DNA from: Podila epigama
Lineage: Eukaryota > Mortierellomycota > Mortierellomycetes > Mortierellales > Mortierellaceae
DNA length: 14,855 nt
NCBI GenBank assembly: GCA_015679605.1
Contig: JAAAVE010000690.1
Location: forward strand, 1 to 14,855
Direction of reading: 5' to 3'
The notes beneath the pieces are model-generated. The model saw only the letters and a program-made list of their open reading frames with translations, was not told the DNA's origin and ran no database searches. Positions 1 to 8,297 of this stretch are shown piece after piece (positions within the stretch are counted from its first letter, which is position 1; each line of letters opens with the position of its first letter). The position numbers and the translations under genes were made by a program.

Positions 1-147
1 AAATGTCAATGGGAATCAAAAGGAGATAAAGCATTGGGATTTGTTTTTGGTCAGGTGATGCTATGCTGTAATTTTGTCAACTCTTTTAAGATAGGGAAAC
101 CAGAATCTGAAAATATGACAAGTGTTCATGTTGGTTCACTCTTTTTT

Positions 148-153
148 TTTATT
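148..153 (-). terminator. Putative polyadenylation signal AATAAA
   Basis: Read on the minus strand this is a perfect AATAAA. It lies about 83 nt beyond the stop codon of the membrane protein gene that ends at 236. That is a normal 3' UTR distance for a fungal poly(A) signal. The hexamer can occur by chance in AT-rich DNA, and no transcript end was seen. Confidence 0.45.
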
Positions 154-235
154 CATACCAAACACATTTTCGTTCACTGTCATGCTCGTTGTCGATGTCG
201 TTTCTGTTCTTTTTGGCTTCTTCTTGGTCTAATCA

Positions 236-1924
236 TTACATGCCCCACCATGTATCGTTGCTGTACTTCCACTTGGTCTGAACCTGAGCATCAGCGAAAC
301 CACTCTCCTTCTGCAAGGACGGCACTTTTTCCTCATCAGGGTCGACTATGGTCAATAATGTCAATAATGTTTCTTGGGATTGCCCACCCCCCAGAGTTGC
401 ATTCTCGTCAACAACGACATGGTCACAGACATTGGCACCTTCTTCGTGACTACCGTTGCAGTCGTCGTCGTCGTTATAGTCGATGACAGATGCCTGAGAG
501 GACTGGATGTAGAGGTCCTCACGCGGAACAGTCACCAAGACATCATGGCTCTGTGAGGACTTGATCAGAGGTCTAGGTGCACACACGGGCGTAGCCTCGA
601 CCGGGATCAAGTCAATGTATTCTACCGCATCTGACCAAACATCGCATCTAGAGGAAAGAGTGGATGCAGATATCGAGTCTGACCGGGGGCATGTTCGAGG
701 TACGAACGTGCTCTTAGGAACATATGGAATGGCTGACAGCGACACGGTGGAGAGTAAGGCATCTCGGCGGATCGGTGGGAGTTGGTGGCTCGAACAGGCC
801 GAGAACCTTTGCCCGAAAGACGACGTGGATGATGGACGCGGTGAACAAGACATTGGAACTGTCACCTCGTCGCCTAGGGTCCTAGTCAGTGCGTCCTCGG
901 ATAGATGTCTGCTTGCGATTGGCAAAAGAGTAGCAACTGATGACGACGAGGACGATGGCGATGAGGACGACGAAAAAGATGGCAATGTGTACCCGTCTGA
1001 TTTGGACATTGCGAGGCTACCGGTCGAGAATGGAGAATACTTGTGATGATCTCTGACTCTTTCGGTACCGAAATCATCACCCTCCTCACTGTCTTCGCCT
1101 TGGTCGCATTCGCTACCATGGCCGTTCTTCTCATGGTTGAGCAGGCCTTTGCCCTTGGCCATCGTCTTGCTCAAGCGCTGACGACGCCGCTTTCGACGTT
1201 GACAAATGAAACACACCAGCAAGACCATAATGATGAGCAGTACTCCGAGACCGCCACCCACCAAGGCAATCATGGGTATACGCACACCAGAGATCTCAAC
1301 CGTCTTGTCAAAAAAGCCTTGTTCGTTGGACATACCAGTGGTCATTGGTATAGGTGGAGCCGTGCTGGTAGCGGAGACATTTGGGATTAGCGCGCCTACA
1401 TGGATAGACGTGCTCGCGGTCGACAACGGAGAGCCCACCTCCGTTGGAAGGACTGTAGAGAGAGCAGACGAGAGTAGCAAAGGACTGATAATGACCTGCG
1501 CGCAACTGACATCCCACTTTCTATAACAGACCATGGTGTTCTTGTCCCGCGCAAGATTGAACTGGGATATCTGGCAACGCGCCAAGGCTTGACCTGCAGG
1601 TAGTTCGACAATATTATAGCCAATGTCGGTTGTATTTTGTAGATTAAAATTTTGCTCCTGTGATTCTTGTGGTGAAGCAAAGGCTGGAGGTGGGGCAATC
1701 GGGAGATTACAGGGAAGTGACATTTTGTTCTTTTTTTTTTTTGTGCTAGATTGCTTTGGGTGCAGCTTTATGTCAAGTTGATGGTGAAAAACTAAGGATG
1801 GAGTACCACACAATGGTGTATACTTGGATATGGTGTAAAAAACTGGTGCTGTTTGAGAATAAGAAAAAGGCGTTATCAAAAGGCTACAGAAAACAAAGAA
1901 AATAAGGAGCATCGAGCCAAACAT
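236..1924 (-). CDS. Ser-rich single-pass type I membrane protein, unknown function
   Basis: One open frame of 562 residues. Residues 1-24 form a hydrophobic signal peptide (Leu/Ile/Phe-rich, then FSYSQ). The inferred ectodomain (about 25-215) has four clustered cysteines (72, 117, 133, 141), N-glycosylation sites at N97 and N182, and a Ser/Thr/Pro stalk before the membrane. A hydrophobic span (about 216-241) is followed by RRKRRRQR, a strong stop-transfer signal placing the C-terminus in the cytosol. The tail has acidic runs, a poly-Ser block (about 316-329) and ends WWGM. This layout recalls fungal surface sensors of the Mid2/Wsc kind, but I recognise no named domain, so the function is unknown. 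The 5' part is uncertain. A run of 12 A (1731-1742) encodes an odd Lys patch, a 78-nt in-phase GT...CTAG intron could remove residues 36-61, and a 60-nt intron (1884-1943) could remove the first ATG, making M68 the start. Confidence 0.7.
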   Translation of the reverse strand: MFGSMLLIFFVFCSLLITPFSYSQTAPVFYTISKYTPLCGTPSLVFHHQLDIKLHPKQSSTKKKKNKMSLPCNLPIAPPPAFASPQESQEQNFNLQNTTDIGYNIVELPAGQALARCQISQFNLARDKNTMVCYRKWDVSCAQVIISPLLLSSALSTVLPTEVGSPLSTASTSIHVGALIPNVSATSTAPPIPMTTGMSNEQGFFDKTVEISGVRIPMIALVGGGLGVLLIIMVLLVCFICQRRKRRRQRLSKTMAKGKGLLNHEKNGHGSECDQGEDSEEGDDFGTERVRDHHKYSPFSTGSLAMSKSDGYTLPSFSSSSSPSSSSSSVATLLPIASRHLSEDALTRTLGDEVTVPMSCSPRPSSTSSFGQRFSACSSHQLPPIRRDALLSTVSLSAIPYVPKSTFVPRTCPRSDSISASTLSSRCDVWSDAVEYIDLIPVEATPVCAPRPLIKSSQSHDVLVTVPREDLYIQSSQASVIDYNDDDDCNGSHEEGANVCDHVVVDENATLGGGQSQETLLTLLTIVDPDEEKVPSLQKESGFADAQVQTKWKYSNDTWWGM

Positions 1925-2687
1925 AACAGCTATTTATCCTTACCAGATGCATACAAGTAAAAACGTTCAAAAGGCGTGGAATGCCCTGATGTCTCGTTTT
2001 GAAATGGAGTATGAGAGAGATGGTCATTTTTTGGTCCAAAGAAAGAAGCGAAAGAAATAAATAAAAGCGCCGCGACAACTGTGTCTTTTGGAGGCCGACC
2101 TTAACGCGTGTACACGAACGACAATTGCACTTGCACCAGTACAAAACAAAACTGGGACTAGCAAGCAAACTAGTCTGTCTCTGCCATTGGTTCATACGAT
2201 AGGACAATGGGTCGAAAAAAAAGGGTAGCTCTTTGCAATCAACATGCTGACCAAGGAGGCAGTGCAACACTCATCGCAACAATTTTCCATACCCAAATCT
2301 AGCACAATGTGCACCCTCATCCACTATGGATATCCTTCTGCGTGTCTCAGTGCGAGACCTTGCCAAGGTCGAGGATATTCTTGTGTCGGCTGTTTGTAGC
2401 AATTGTTGCTTATAACGCGATCCAGTTATTGACTCAACCTTCGTTTCGCGTCATTGTAGTGTTTTGAGTGAATGCACATGGCTGTGCAGCAAGACACAAA
2501 CCACCAATACAAACAGCATGCGCTGTAAAAATAAAAAATACGTGCTGCATGTGCACTGTTACTCTGTCTCTCTCTTTCACACAAGCACAAAAATATCGTG
2601 CAGTCAAGACATGCATTACGCGAATAGATGAAAAAAACAAAAAATTCATTAACATCTTTATCGTCTTCTCTATACCAAAATAAGACT
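1925..2687. other. Intergenic: PKA 3' flank and promoter side of the membrane protein gene
   Basis: No convincing gene was found in this 763-nt stretch; open frames are short and of random composition. A CCAAT box on the minus strand (2186-2190) lies about 260 nt upstream of the membrane protein start. AT-rich sequence (2056-2067) and a perfect 15-nt palindrome (2356-2370) are the other visible elements. The side next to 2688 should hold the PKA 3' UTR. No AATAAA is visible there; AATGAA on the minus strand at about 2645-2650 is a possible variant. Confidence 0.6.
2356..2370. repeat. Perfect palindrome GACCTTG-C-CAAGGTC
   Basis: Seven-base arms with a single central C form a perfect inverted repeat in the intergenic region about 430 nt upstream of the membrane protein gene. 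The loop is too small for an RNA hairpin of this form, so if functional it is more likely a site for a dimeric DNA-binding protein. No factor is assigned. Confidence 0.5.
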
Positions 2688-5600
2688 CTAAAAACCCGGA
2701 AAGTACGACCCAAGGTCATCCTGCTCGCCGGCTGGATACACGCCATACTGCCCTGCATCCTCTGGATAGTCATCAAAATTGCTCGCGTCGCCCTCACCTC
2801 GGATCGTGGGCCGGTAGGGCGCCTCGATCTGCCTGCTGTATACCTGATCCCAGTTCACACCCTCGAACCAGACATGGTTCTTGATATCCGAAGCACCACC
2901 GCGCAAGTTACCATATCGCTTCGTCAGATCAGCTGTCAGCAGTCGCTTCAACAAGTCTTTGAGGGCTGGCGAAAAGTGTGGCGGGTACTTTACTTTGCCT
3001 GCCATGATCTTGCCATACAGCTTGATATGATCCTCATCAAAGAATGGTGGAAAGCCTGCACACATTTCAAACATCAAAACGCCCATCGACCACCAGTCAA
3101 CCGCTTTCCCGTAACCCTTGGACTGGATGATTTCTGGTGCCAGATAATCGGGCGTACCACACAGTGTCCAGGTCATGTTCTGTGGTACATGCTTTGCAAA
3201 TCCGAAATCTGTAATCTTGATATGACCCATCGAGTCCAACAGCACGTTCTCTGGCTTTAGATCACGGTAAATCACTGCATGTGAGTGCAAGTACTCTAAC
3301 GCAAGGAGCACCTCGCAAGTGTAGAACCGTGAGACGTGTTCAGGGAAGCGCTAATGGAAGAGATGGTAAGAGCAGAGGGGGGAAGAAATGGTTAGATTCG
3401 ATATACATCTTGTTTTATCGATATCATCCTTTTTTCACTTTGATCTTTGCCGTATCCAAAAAGTGAACGGGATGGGATAAGAAAGCCTTTTGACCATTTC
3501 CATTACTAGGAAATTGCCTTCTCCGCGCGTACTCCATAAAAAGATATGAATAAACATGGAACATGGTATGAATGTACCCATCCATGAGATGTGAAATAGA
3601 GGGCGTCCATCCTGGAACGGGATGCAGACAACTCATCTTTCACAATCACGGAGCATTTTGCTTGGGGAGAGGGGTGGGAGTAAAGGAGGCGTAAAAAAAA
3701 CACGCGACAGTTTGATGCGCATTCAAGGCTTGATTTTGCCATCCCCACACACACACATAAACACCATTTCTTGCCCCCTTTTCCGCTACCCGTTAACCCA
3801 ACGTGAGAGATAGGAGAGAGAGGGAGAGAGAGGGAGAGAGAGAGAGAAGTGGAGAAAGAGAGTGGGAGAGAGACAGGAAAACGTTGTAACAGATGAATAG
3901 ATGGATGGCGACAAAAAAGAAAGAAAAAAAAATACGTGTCTGGTAAAAAGGGAAGGGGCTGTGGACCTGCATCCATCTATCCACCCAAAGCTACCGACCA
4001 AGCAACAGCGAAAGAGAGATGAAAAACGAACAACCCTTCGTTGTTCCTTCATACAATGCGATTGCGCATGGTCCTCTTGACCAGTGACATATTCGTCATC
4101 ACAGCAATGCAGATTCTGTCGCACACACCAAAAAGTAGCCAAGCATCTTTTGTTTTGATTGTTGTTACTGTTATTGCTGTTGCTGTTGCTGTTGTTGTTC
4201 TTGTTGTTATTGTCACTCCTTTGTGTTGGCGCTGTAGTATGCAATGAGTGTGATATGGTGTGTGGCTGTATTTTTGCTCTGGCTCTGCACAAGGCCATCA
4301 TCGCATACAATCATACATTCACACGCACACCCATTCACATACCCATTCACATACACATTCACATACGCACATCCGCATGTATCACACACCAATTGACCCG
4401 TGCATTGGCAGTGAGTAAACGATAACAACAGCAACAAAACACTCGACAAAATAATCCACATAATCAACAATGACAACACATCTGCGTCGTACAAATAAAC
4501 AAGAGACGTGCGGGGGTGAGTAGAAAAAAGAATATTCATGCAAAAACAAAAAAAAGCACACACACACACACACAATAAACAACAGGCTGCTTTGCCTCTT
4601 TGCTCTTGAGATACAAATGACCATTGCTTGTGTGCAATGACAATTGGAGTTGAAAGACTGACAAGTGACATGTGGGTGAGCAAAATGCGTCTATCCTTGC
4701 CCATTATCCTCCCATCGTCCATCGCCATTGCCATCCCCTCCTTCTATCCTCTACCCATGCACGTAAGAAACCCTGTGAGCATTATTATACTCTTTCTGTG
4801 CTCATCGCTTTGTCACACCTCTTTTGTTCCTATTTCCCTCCTTGTTGGTCATTCGCCATCCCCCATTCATGCATCCTTCTCCCCTCTCCTTCTCTCTTTG
4901 GCCATCACGACATCCAGGGTAGTAAAAGATACCGATATAAAATACCCAAATACCCTACCTGACTTTTCCTGAGCACCGAGAACAGCTCGCCTCCAACGAC
5001 ATAGTCCATGACCATGTACAGATTCCGGATATCCTGGAACGTGCCCCAAAGGTTGATCAGGAATGGATGCTCGACGCGCTCGAGAATCATCTTTTCGTTG
5101 TTGGTATGCTCGACCTGCTTCAACCGCACCACTTCTGTCTTCTTGAGCACCTTCATGGCATAAAAACGCGAATTGAACCGTGATTGAACCAAGTGCACCC
5201 GCCCAAACGATCCAGTGCCCAATGTACGGTGGATGCGGAAATCGTCCAGGTTGAACTTGCGACGAGTCGCTGCTTGTTGTGGCTGTCTAACTTGTTGCTG
5301 TTGTTGTTGTTGTTGTTGTTGCTGAAGCTGTTGTTGTTGTGCGAGTTGTGCAAGCCGTTGTGCTTGCTGCTGTTGGGCGTATGCTTGTGCTTGTGCTTGT
5401 GCCTGTGCTTGTGCTTGTATTTGTGCTTGTGCTTGTGCCTGTGCTTGTATTTGTGCCTGCTGTTGGTCAAGTAGTTGTTGTTGTTGCTGTAGTCGTAGTT
5501 GTTCTTGCTCTTGTTCTTGCTGTTGCTGTTGTTGTAACTGTTGTTGCTGTTGTTGCTGTTGCTGTTCTTGTTCTTGCTGTTGACGGATGAGCTGCTGCTG

Positions 5601-6822
5601 CTTCTGATGTTCAAGCAGCTGATGCTGCTCTAATTGTTGACGTTCGGACATTGTTGAATCAGCAGAGACCATTTCGACTTGCATGCCACTCTGTAATGCA
5701 GGTATTGATGATGGCTGTTGCAGTTGTTGCTCTTCTTGTTGCTGTTGCTGTTGCTGTTGTTGCTGATAATAATCCACGGTGTTGAACTGTGGTTGGGGAG
5801 GTTCAAACTGGTTATTGTTACTGGTGGTGCCGAGGTACGCGTTGGGATCGACGGCAGTGCTCTCTACAGTGGAAGTGGACGACGACGGTATAACGGCTGT
5901 TTTTTAGTTTAACGGTAATAATAAAGAAGAGCGAAAAGGTGAGTGGAGGTGGAGGTGAAAGAAAAGAGAAGAAAAGAGAAGAAAAAGAAAAGAAAAGAAA
6001 AGAAGAGAAAAGTGTACAAATGGTCAGAAGAAAGAAAAAAAAGAAAAAAATAGGAGCGCAAAACTTTGCCCAACTCTAAAAAAGAAAACCTTCCCGCGCA
6101 AGAAAACGGTGCGAAACCCTCCCCCAAAAAAAGGAGAGATAAGCAAAAACAGAAAAAGCAAAAAAGAGAACCGAGCGTAGCTGTAGTTGTAACGATACAA
6201 GGATGAAGATGTGATACTGTAGTAGAATGGACGCTATAGGAGTGGTCATCAATGCTGAGTAAGAGTACAACTGACCAACGTGTTGACAAGACAAAGACAC
6301 AAGACAATTCTCATCATCTCTTATGAATCTCCATCTTGTCACATCCAATCCCATCTTGGTGTCAATGAGTTCGTTCATCTCGTAACGGATTACACGGAGG
6401 ACTTTCAAAGGAGAGCGTGTTGTGTTGTATGTTGTGTGTGTACGTGCGTTCGTGTGCGTGTGTGTGTGTGTGCGTGTGTGCGTGTATGTGTCCATGGGTT
6501 GGGTAATGGGGAATAACATGAAGCCAAGCCCAAAATCCAAGGAGTGCGCACAATCCGTCTCTCTCTCGCTCTTTTTTTGCTTTTTTCCCCCTCCCGAAAA
6601 TGTGGAAAACGGCACTTTCGATCCTTCTATGCATTGCTTTGAGCAAAAAGACAAAAGAAAAGAGTCGGATATGTGTACGCCTTCGTCTCGTCGTCTACCT
6701 TGATTCACGCGTGTGCCATATGGCAACCAGACATGACGAGGGGGATCGTTCACGTCTGTCAAGGCCACATAGGCCCGAGGTGGTCGAAGTTCAACCATTG
6801 ACTGCTTGATAAACATGTACAT
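2688..6822 (-). CDS. cAMP-dependent protein kinase (PKA) catalytic subunit
   Basis: Ser/Thr kinase released from its regulatory subunit by cAMP, central to fungal growth and nutrient signalling. Three exons, 6699-6822, 4959-5896 and 2688-3350, join in phase (phase 1, then phase 0) into 574 residues. Residues 86-243 are rich in Gln, with a (Gln-Ala) block at 188-216. The kinase domain starts near 261: Gly loop GTGSFG (268-273), catalytic Lys K290, YRDLKPEN with D384, DFG with D402, activation-loop T416 in TWTLCGTP, then APE. The C-tail has FDDYPE near 546 and ends FPGF, matching the FxxF terminus typical of PKA within the AGC group. The exon 2/3 junction restores the PKA sequence [14 protein letters not shown] exactly. 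Exon 1 (41 residues, ATG at 6822) rests on phase match, a good GTAGAC donor and a TATA box upstream; it is less certain than the kinase exons. If it is wrong, M113 in exon 2 would be the next start. The introns are long (802 and 1608 nt). Confidence 0.93.
3804..3874. repeat. GA-rich (TC on the minus strand) microsatellite
   Basis: An almost pure purine stretch built of GAGAGAG and GGGAGAGA units on the plus strand. It lies within the long PKA intron, where the transcribed strand carries a polypyrimidine run. Confidence 0.85.
4159..4213. repeat. GTT/GCT trinucleotide tract in the PKA intron
   Basis: Tandem GTT and GCT triplets; read on the minus strand these are CAA, CAG and AAC triplets. The same triplets encode the polyglutamine of the kinase about 1 kb upstream in transcription. 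In the Gln frame the intronic copy has TAA triplets, so it does not code for an extended Gln run. Confidence 0.75.
4329..4364. repeat. Three tandem 12-bp units (ACCCATTCACAT type)
   Basis: The first two units are identical (4329-4340, 4341-4352) and the third (4353-4364) differs by one base. Degenerate CATTCAC-like copies flank the array. It lies in the long PKA intron. Confidence 0.75.
4557..4574. repeat. (CA)9 microsatellite
   Basis: Nine uninterrupted CA units inside the long PKA intron. Confidence 0.9.
5292..5765 (-). repeat. Polyglutamine and Gln-Ala coding repeat of the PKA subunit
   Basis: This coding microsatellite includes a 10-Gln run (5736-5765) and an 11-Gln run (5292-5324), separated by mixed Gln/Glu/Leu runs. 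A hexanucleotide array (5373-5459) encodes Gln-Ala repeats broken by Ile and Tyr. CAA and CAG codons are mixed, which usually limits slippage compared with pure CAG. The tract directly precedes the kinase domain. Gln-rich heads are known in several fungal PKA catalytic subunits. Confidence 0.9.
5956..6012. repeat. GAAAA-type purine tract
   Basis: Tandem AGAAA/GAAAA units on the plus strand within the proposed first PKA intron. Confidence 0.8.
6418..6489. repeat. TG-rich microsatellite
   Basis: Imperfect TG/CG repeat with an uninterrupted (GT) core at about 6458-6471, within the proposed first PKA intron. Confidence 0.85.
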
Positions 6823-7025
6823 AGTAGCGTGGTTGACGCGGTTGGGTTTTTGATGATGTGCGTTACGTGAGTGCGTGAGTGGAGACAGAAAGTGAATGTG
6901 TGGAACGCGAGTGAACAGTTGGCGAGTGTCTTAACAAAAGATGAGTAGAGATGAAGAAAGTGAACTGCTGTTTGGGCTTGGGAAGAGAAAAAAGATGGCA
7001 CCCATGGTCACCATAGACATCATGT

Positions 7026-7032
7026 TTTTATA
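7026..7032 (-). promoter_or_regulatory. Putative TATA box of the PKA gene (TATAAAA)
   Basis: TATAAAA on the minus strand, about 205 nt upstream of the proposed ATG at 6822. It is followed downstream by a CT-rich leader. This supports 6822 as the start of a transcription unit, which in turn supports exon 1 of the kinase gene. A chance match is possible. Confidence 0.4.
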
Positions 7033-7450
7033 GAAGCAATTGCAATATCTTTTCATCTATTTTCATTTCTTCAACTTTGCTCTTCATCCTATTGCGCCAA
7101 CATCAACATCATGCGACCTTTTTTACACCATGCCGCCAAACCATCCCATCCACTCTCGACTTTGATACATGCAGACAAATATATCCATTAGCCAACATAC
7201 AGCATGGCATGCAACATTCATACATCACAAAAATATGAATGTGTGTGTGTGGGGTGGGGGAGACGAAAAACTGTGCCACACACCATACATACAACATACT
7301 CACTCGCTCACCAATGCCAAAAAACGCCATCCGTTCCGTCCATCTATCTTGGCTCTTCATCCCCCTTGCCGCTTGAACTCGGACCAATCCCCCAAGGGGG
7401 AACAATAGTCAACAGATTTAACCCATCCATTGGGCCACAATCCTCTTTCA

Positions 7451-7492
7451 CCAACCAACCATCCAACCATCCAACCATCCAACCAACCAACC
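7451..7492. repeat. CCAA/CCATCCAA tandem repeat
   Basis: Tetranucleotide-based tandem array with three CCATCCAA-type units flanked by CCAA units, in the upstream region of the PKA gene. Confidence 0.8.
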
Positions 7493-8114
7493 CTCACCCG
7501 AGAATTGAAGCACGTTTGATTTGCTTACTCCTCTACATCGCTATTGTTTTTATCTCTTTTGTCATTGACCTTCCATCAAAGAATATCCTCCCTATTGATG
7601 TAATGACCACATCAAAAGTCAAGGTCGTCAAGCATGACAAGCATAACATGCGAGCAATGCTCCGAAATGCTCCATGATATACAGAAAAAAAGATATATGA
7701 ATATCGGAAAAAAATTACGCATAAAACCATCAAGGGTTGATTATAAGAGATGAGCATTAGTTGGGTCATGTTGCATAGTGAGGGACGAGAAGGTATGAGG
7801 AGCATGGCGTGAACGAGTGAGGATACATACACAACAGAGGTCGTCAGGAGAAAGGAGGCAATGAAGAAAAGGGTAGGGTAAAGGGGGGGATGAAAGATGA
7901 AAAGCAAGACGTCAAAATAGTGGTTCGAAGAAACAAAAACAAAGGAAGAAAAAGAGAGAGAGAGGAGTGAAAGTGAGAAAGAGAGAGAAATGAATGTGGT
8001 TTTCAGAAAAAGTGTTCATATTAAGGATTGGGGGGAGAAGGAGCATGAATGAATGAATGTGGTTGCCTCGGTTAGAGGTTTATATAACCAGTGGAAATAT
8101 GTGTTTACATGTTG

Positions 8115-8149
8115 CATGGTGCATACATGGTGCATGGCACATGGTGTAT
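8115..8149. repeat. Three short direct repeats CATGGTGCAT
   Basis: Copies at 8115-8124 and 8126-8135 are identical and the copy at 8140-8149 differs by one base. Spacing is 11 and 14 nt. They lie just beside a TATATAA-containing near palindrome. They could be factor binding sites or a decayed tandem repeat. Confidence 0.6.
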
Positions 8150-8297
8150 GCTCCAGCGTAGTGCGAAATAAAACAAAAAGGATGTGAGCCACCATCATCC
8201 AAAAAGAAAAAGAAAAAAGAAACAGATGGTGGAATCCATTCACAAAGCATACATCGGACATGCCTATTGTTTGTTATCCATGAATTAGATGGATGGG

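Larger units (their letters stand above)
3351..4958 (-). other. 1608-nt intron inside the PKA kinase domain
   Basis: The donor is CAG/GTAGGG at 4958. The acceptor TTCCATTAG ends at 3351 and is preceded by a pyrimidine tract and a perfect CTAAC branch point (3391-3395 on the minus strand). Phase 0. Removing it rejoins the conserved sequence around the alpha-D/alpha-E helices without a gap, so the boundaries are nearly certain. Inside are a GA-rich tract, a GTT/GCT tract, a 12-bp tandem repeat and a (CA)9 run. The open frames inside (for example 3786-4310 on the minus strand) are repeat-driven and I do not call them genes. Confidence 0.92.
5897..6698 (-). other. 802-nt first intron of the PKA gene (proposed)
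   Basis: Donor AATCAAG/GTAGAC at 6698 and acceptor AAAAAACAG ending at 5897, with TTAAAC or CTAAA close upstream as weak branch candidates. Exon 1 ends in phase 1 and exon 2 supplies the two bases needed. The interior holds a GAAA-rich tract (about 5956-6012) and a TG-rich tract (about 6418-6489). An in-frame TAA just upstream of exon 2 means that some upstream exon, or an internal start, is required. Confidence 0.6.
6823..8297. other. Long intergenic region upstream of the PKA gene
   Basis: About 1.5 kb without a supportable gene. On the minus strand the 170 nt before the PKA ATG are CT-rich, as expected of a fungal leader, and a TATA box lies at 7026-7032. Further upstream are CCAAT (7384-7388, plus), a CCCCC-AA-GGGGG inverted repeat (7389-7400) containing an AGGGG motif, tandem CCAA/CCAT repeats (7451-7492), GA tracts (about 7950-7990), a near-palindromic TATATAA (about 8078-8090) and three CATGGTGCAT-like repeats. 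The 157-residue plus-strand frame 7204-7677 is low in coding character and was not called. Confidence 0.55.

Noticed and set aside
34-1046. Plus-strand open frames overlapping the membrane protein gene (34-486, 561-1046)
   Set aside because: They are antisense to a coherent frame with signal peptide, membrane span and stop-transfer signal, and show no protein-like features of their own.
2338-2433. Short minus-strand frame in the PKA 3' flank containing YKQPTQEYPRPW
   Set aside because: It has no start codon after its upstream TAA and no credible splice site to join it to another exon.
3786-4734. Frames of 173-174 codons on the minus strand inside the long PKA intron (3786-4310, 4213-4734)
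   Set aside because: They are made of translated microsatellites (Asn/Ser, His/Thr, Leu runs). The intron boundaries around them are fixed by the conserved kinase sequence.
5153-5614. Alternative frames through the polyglutamine tract (Asn/Ser/Lys-rich minus strand; Leu- and Val-rich plus strand)
   Set aside because: Triplet repeats stay open in all frames. Only the Gln frame runs into the kinase domain.
7204-7677. 157-codon plus-strand frame upstream of PKA
   Set aside because: It runs through TG and CCAA repeats, has no recognisable domain and no clear promoter or conserved-looking segment.
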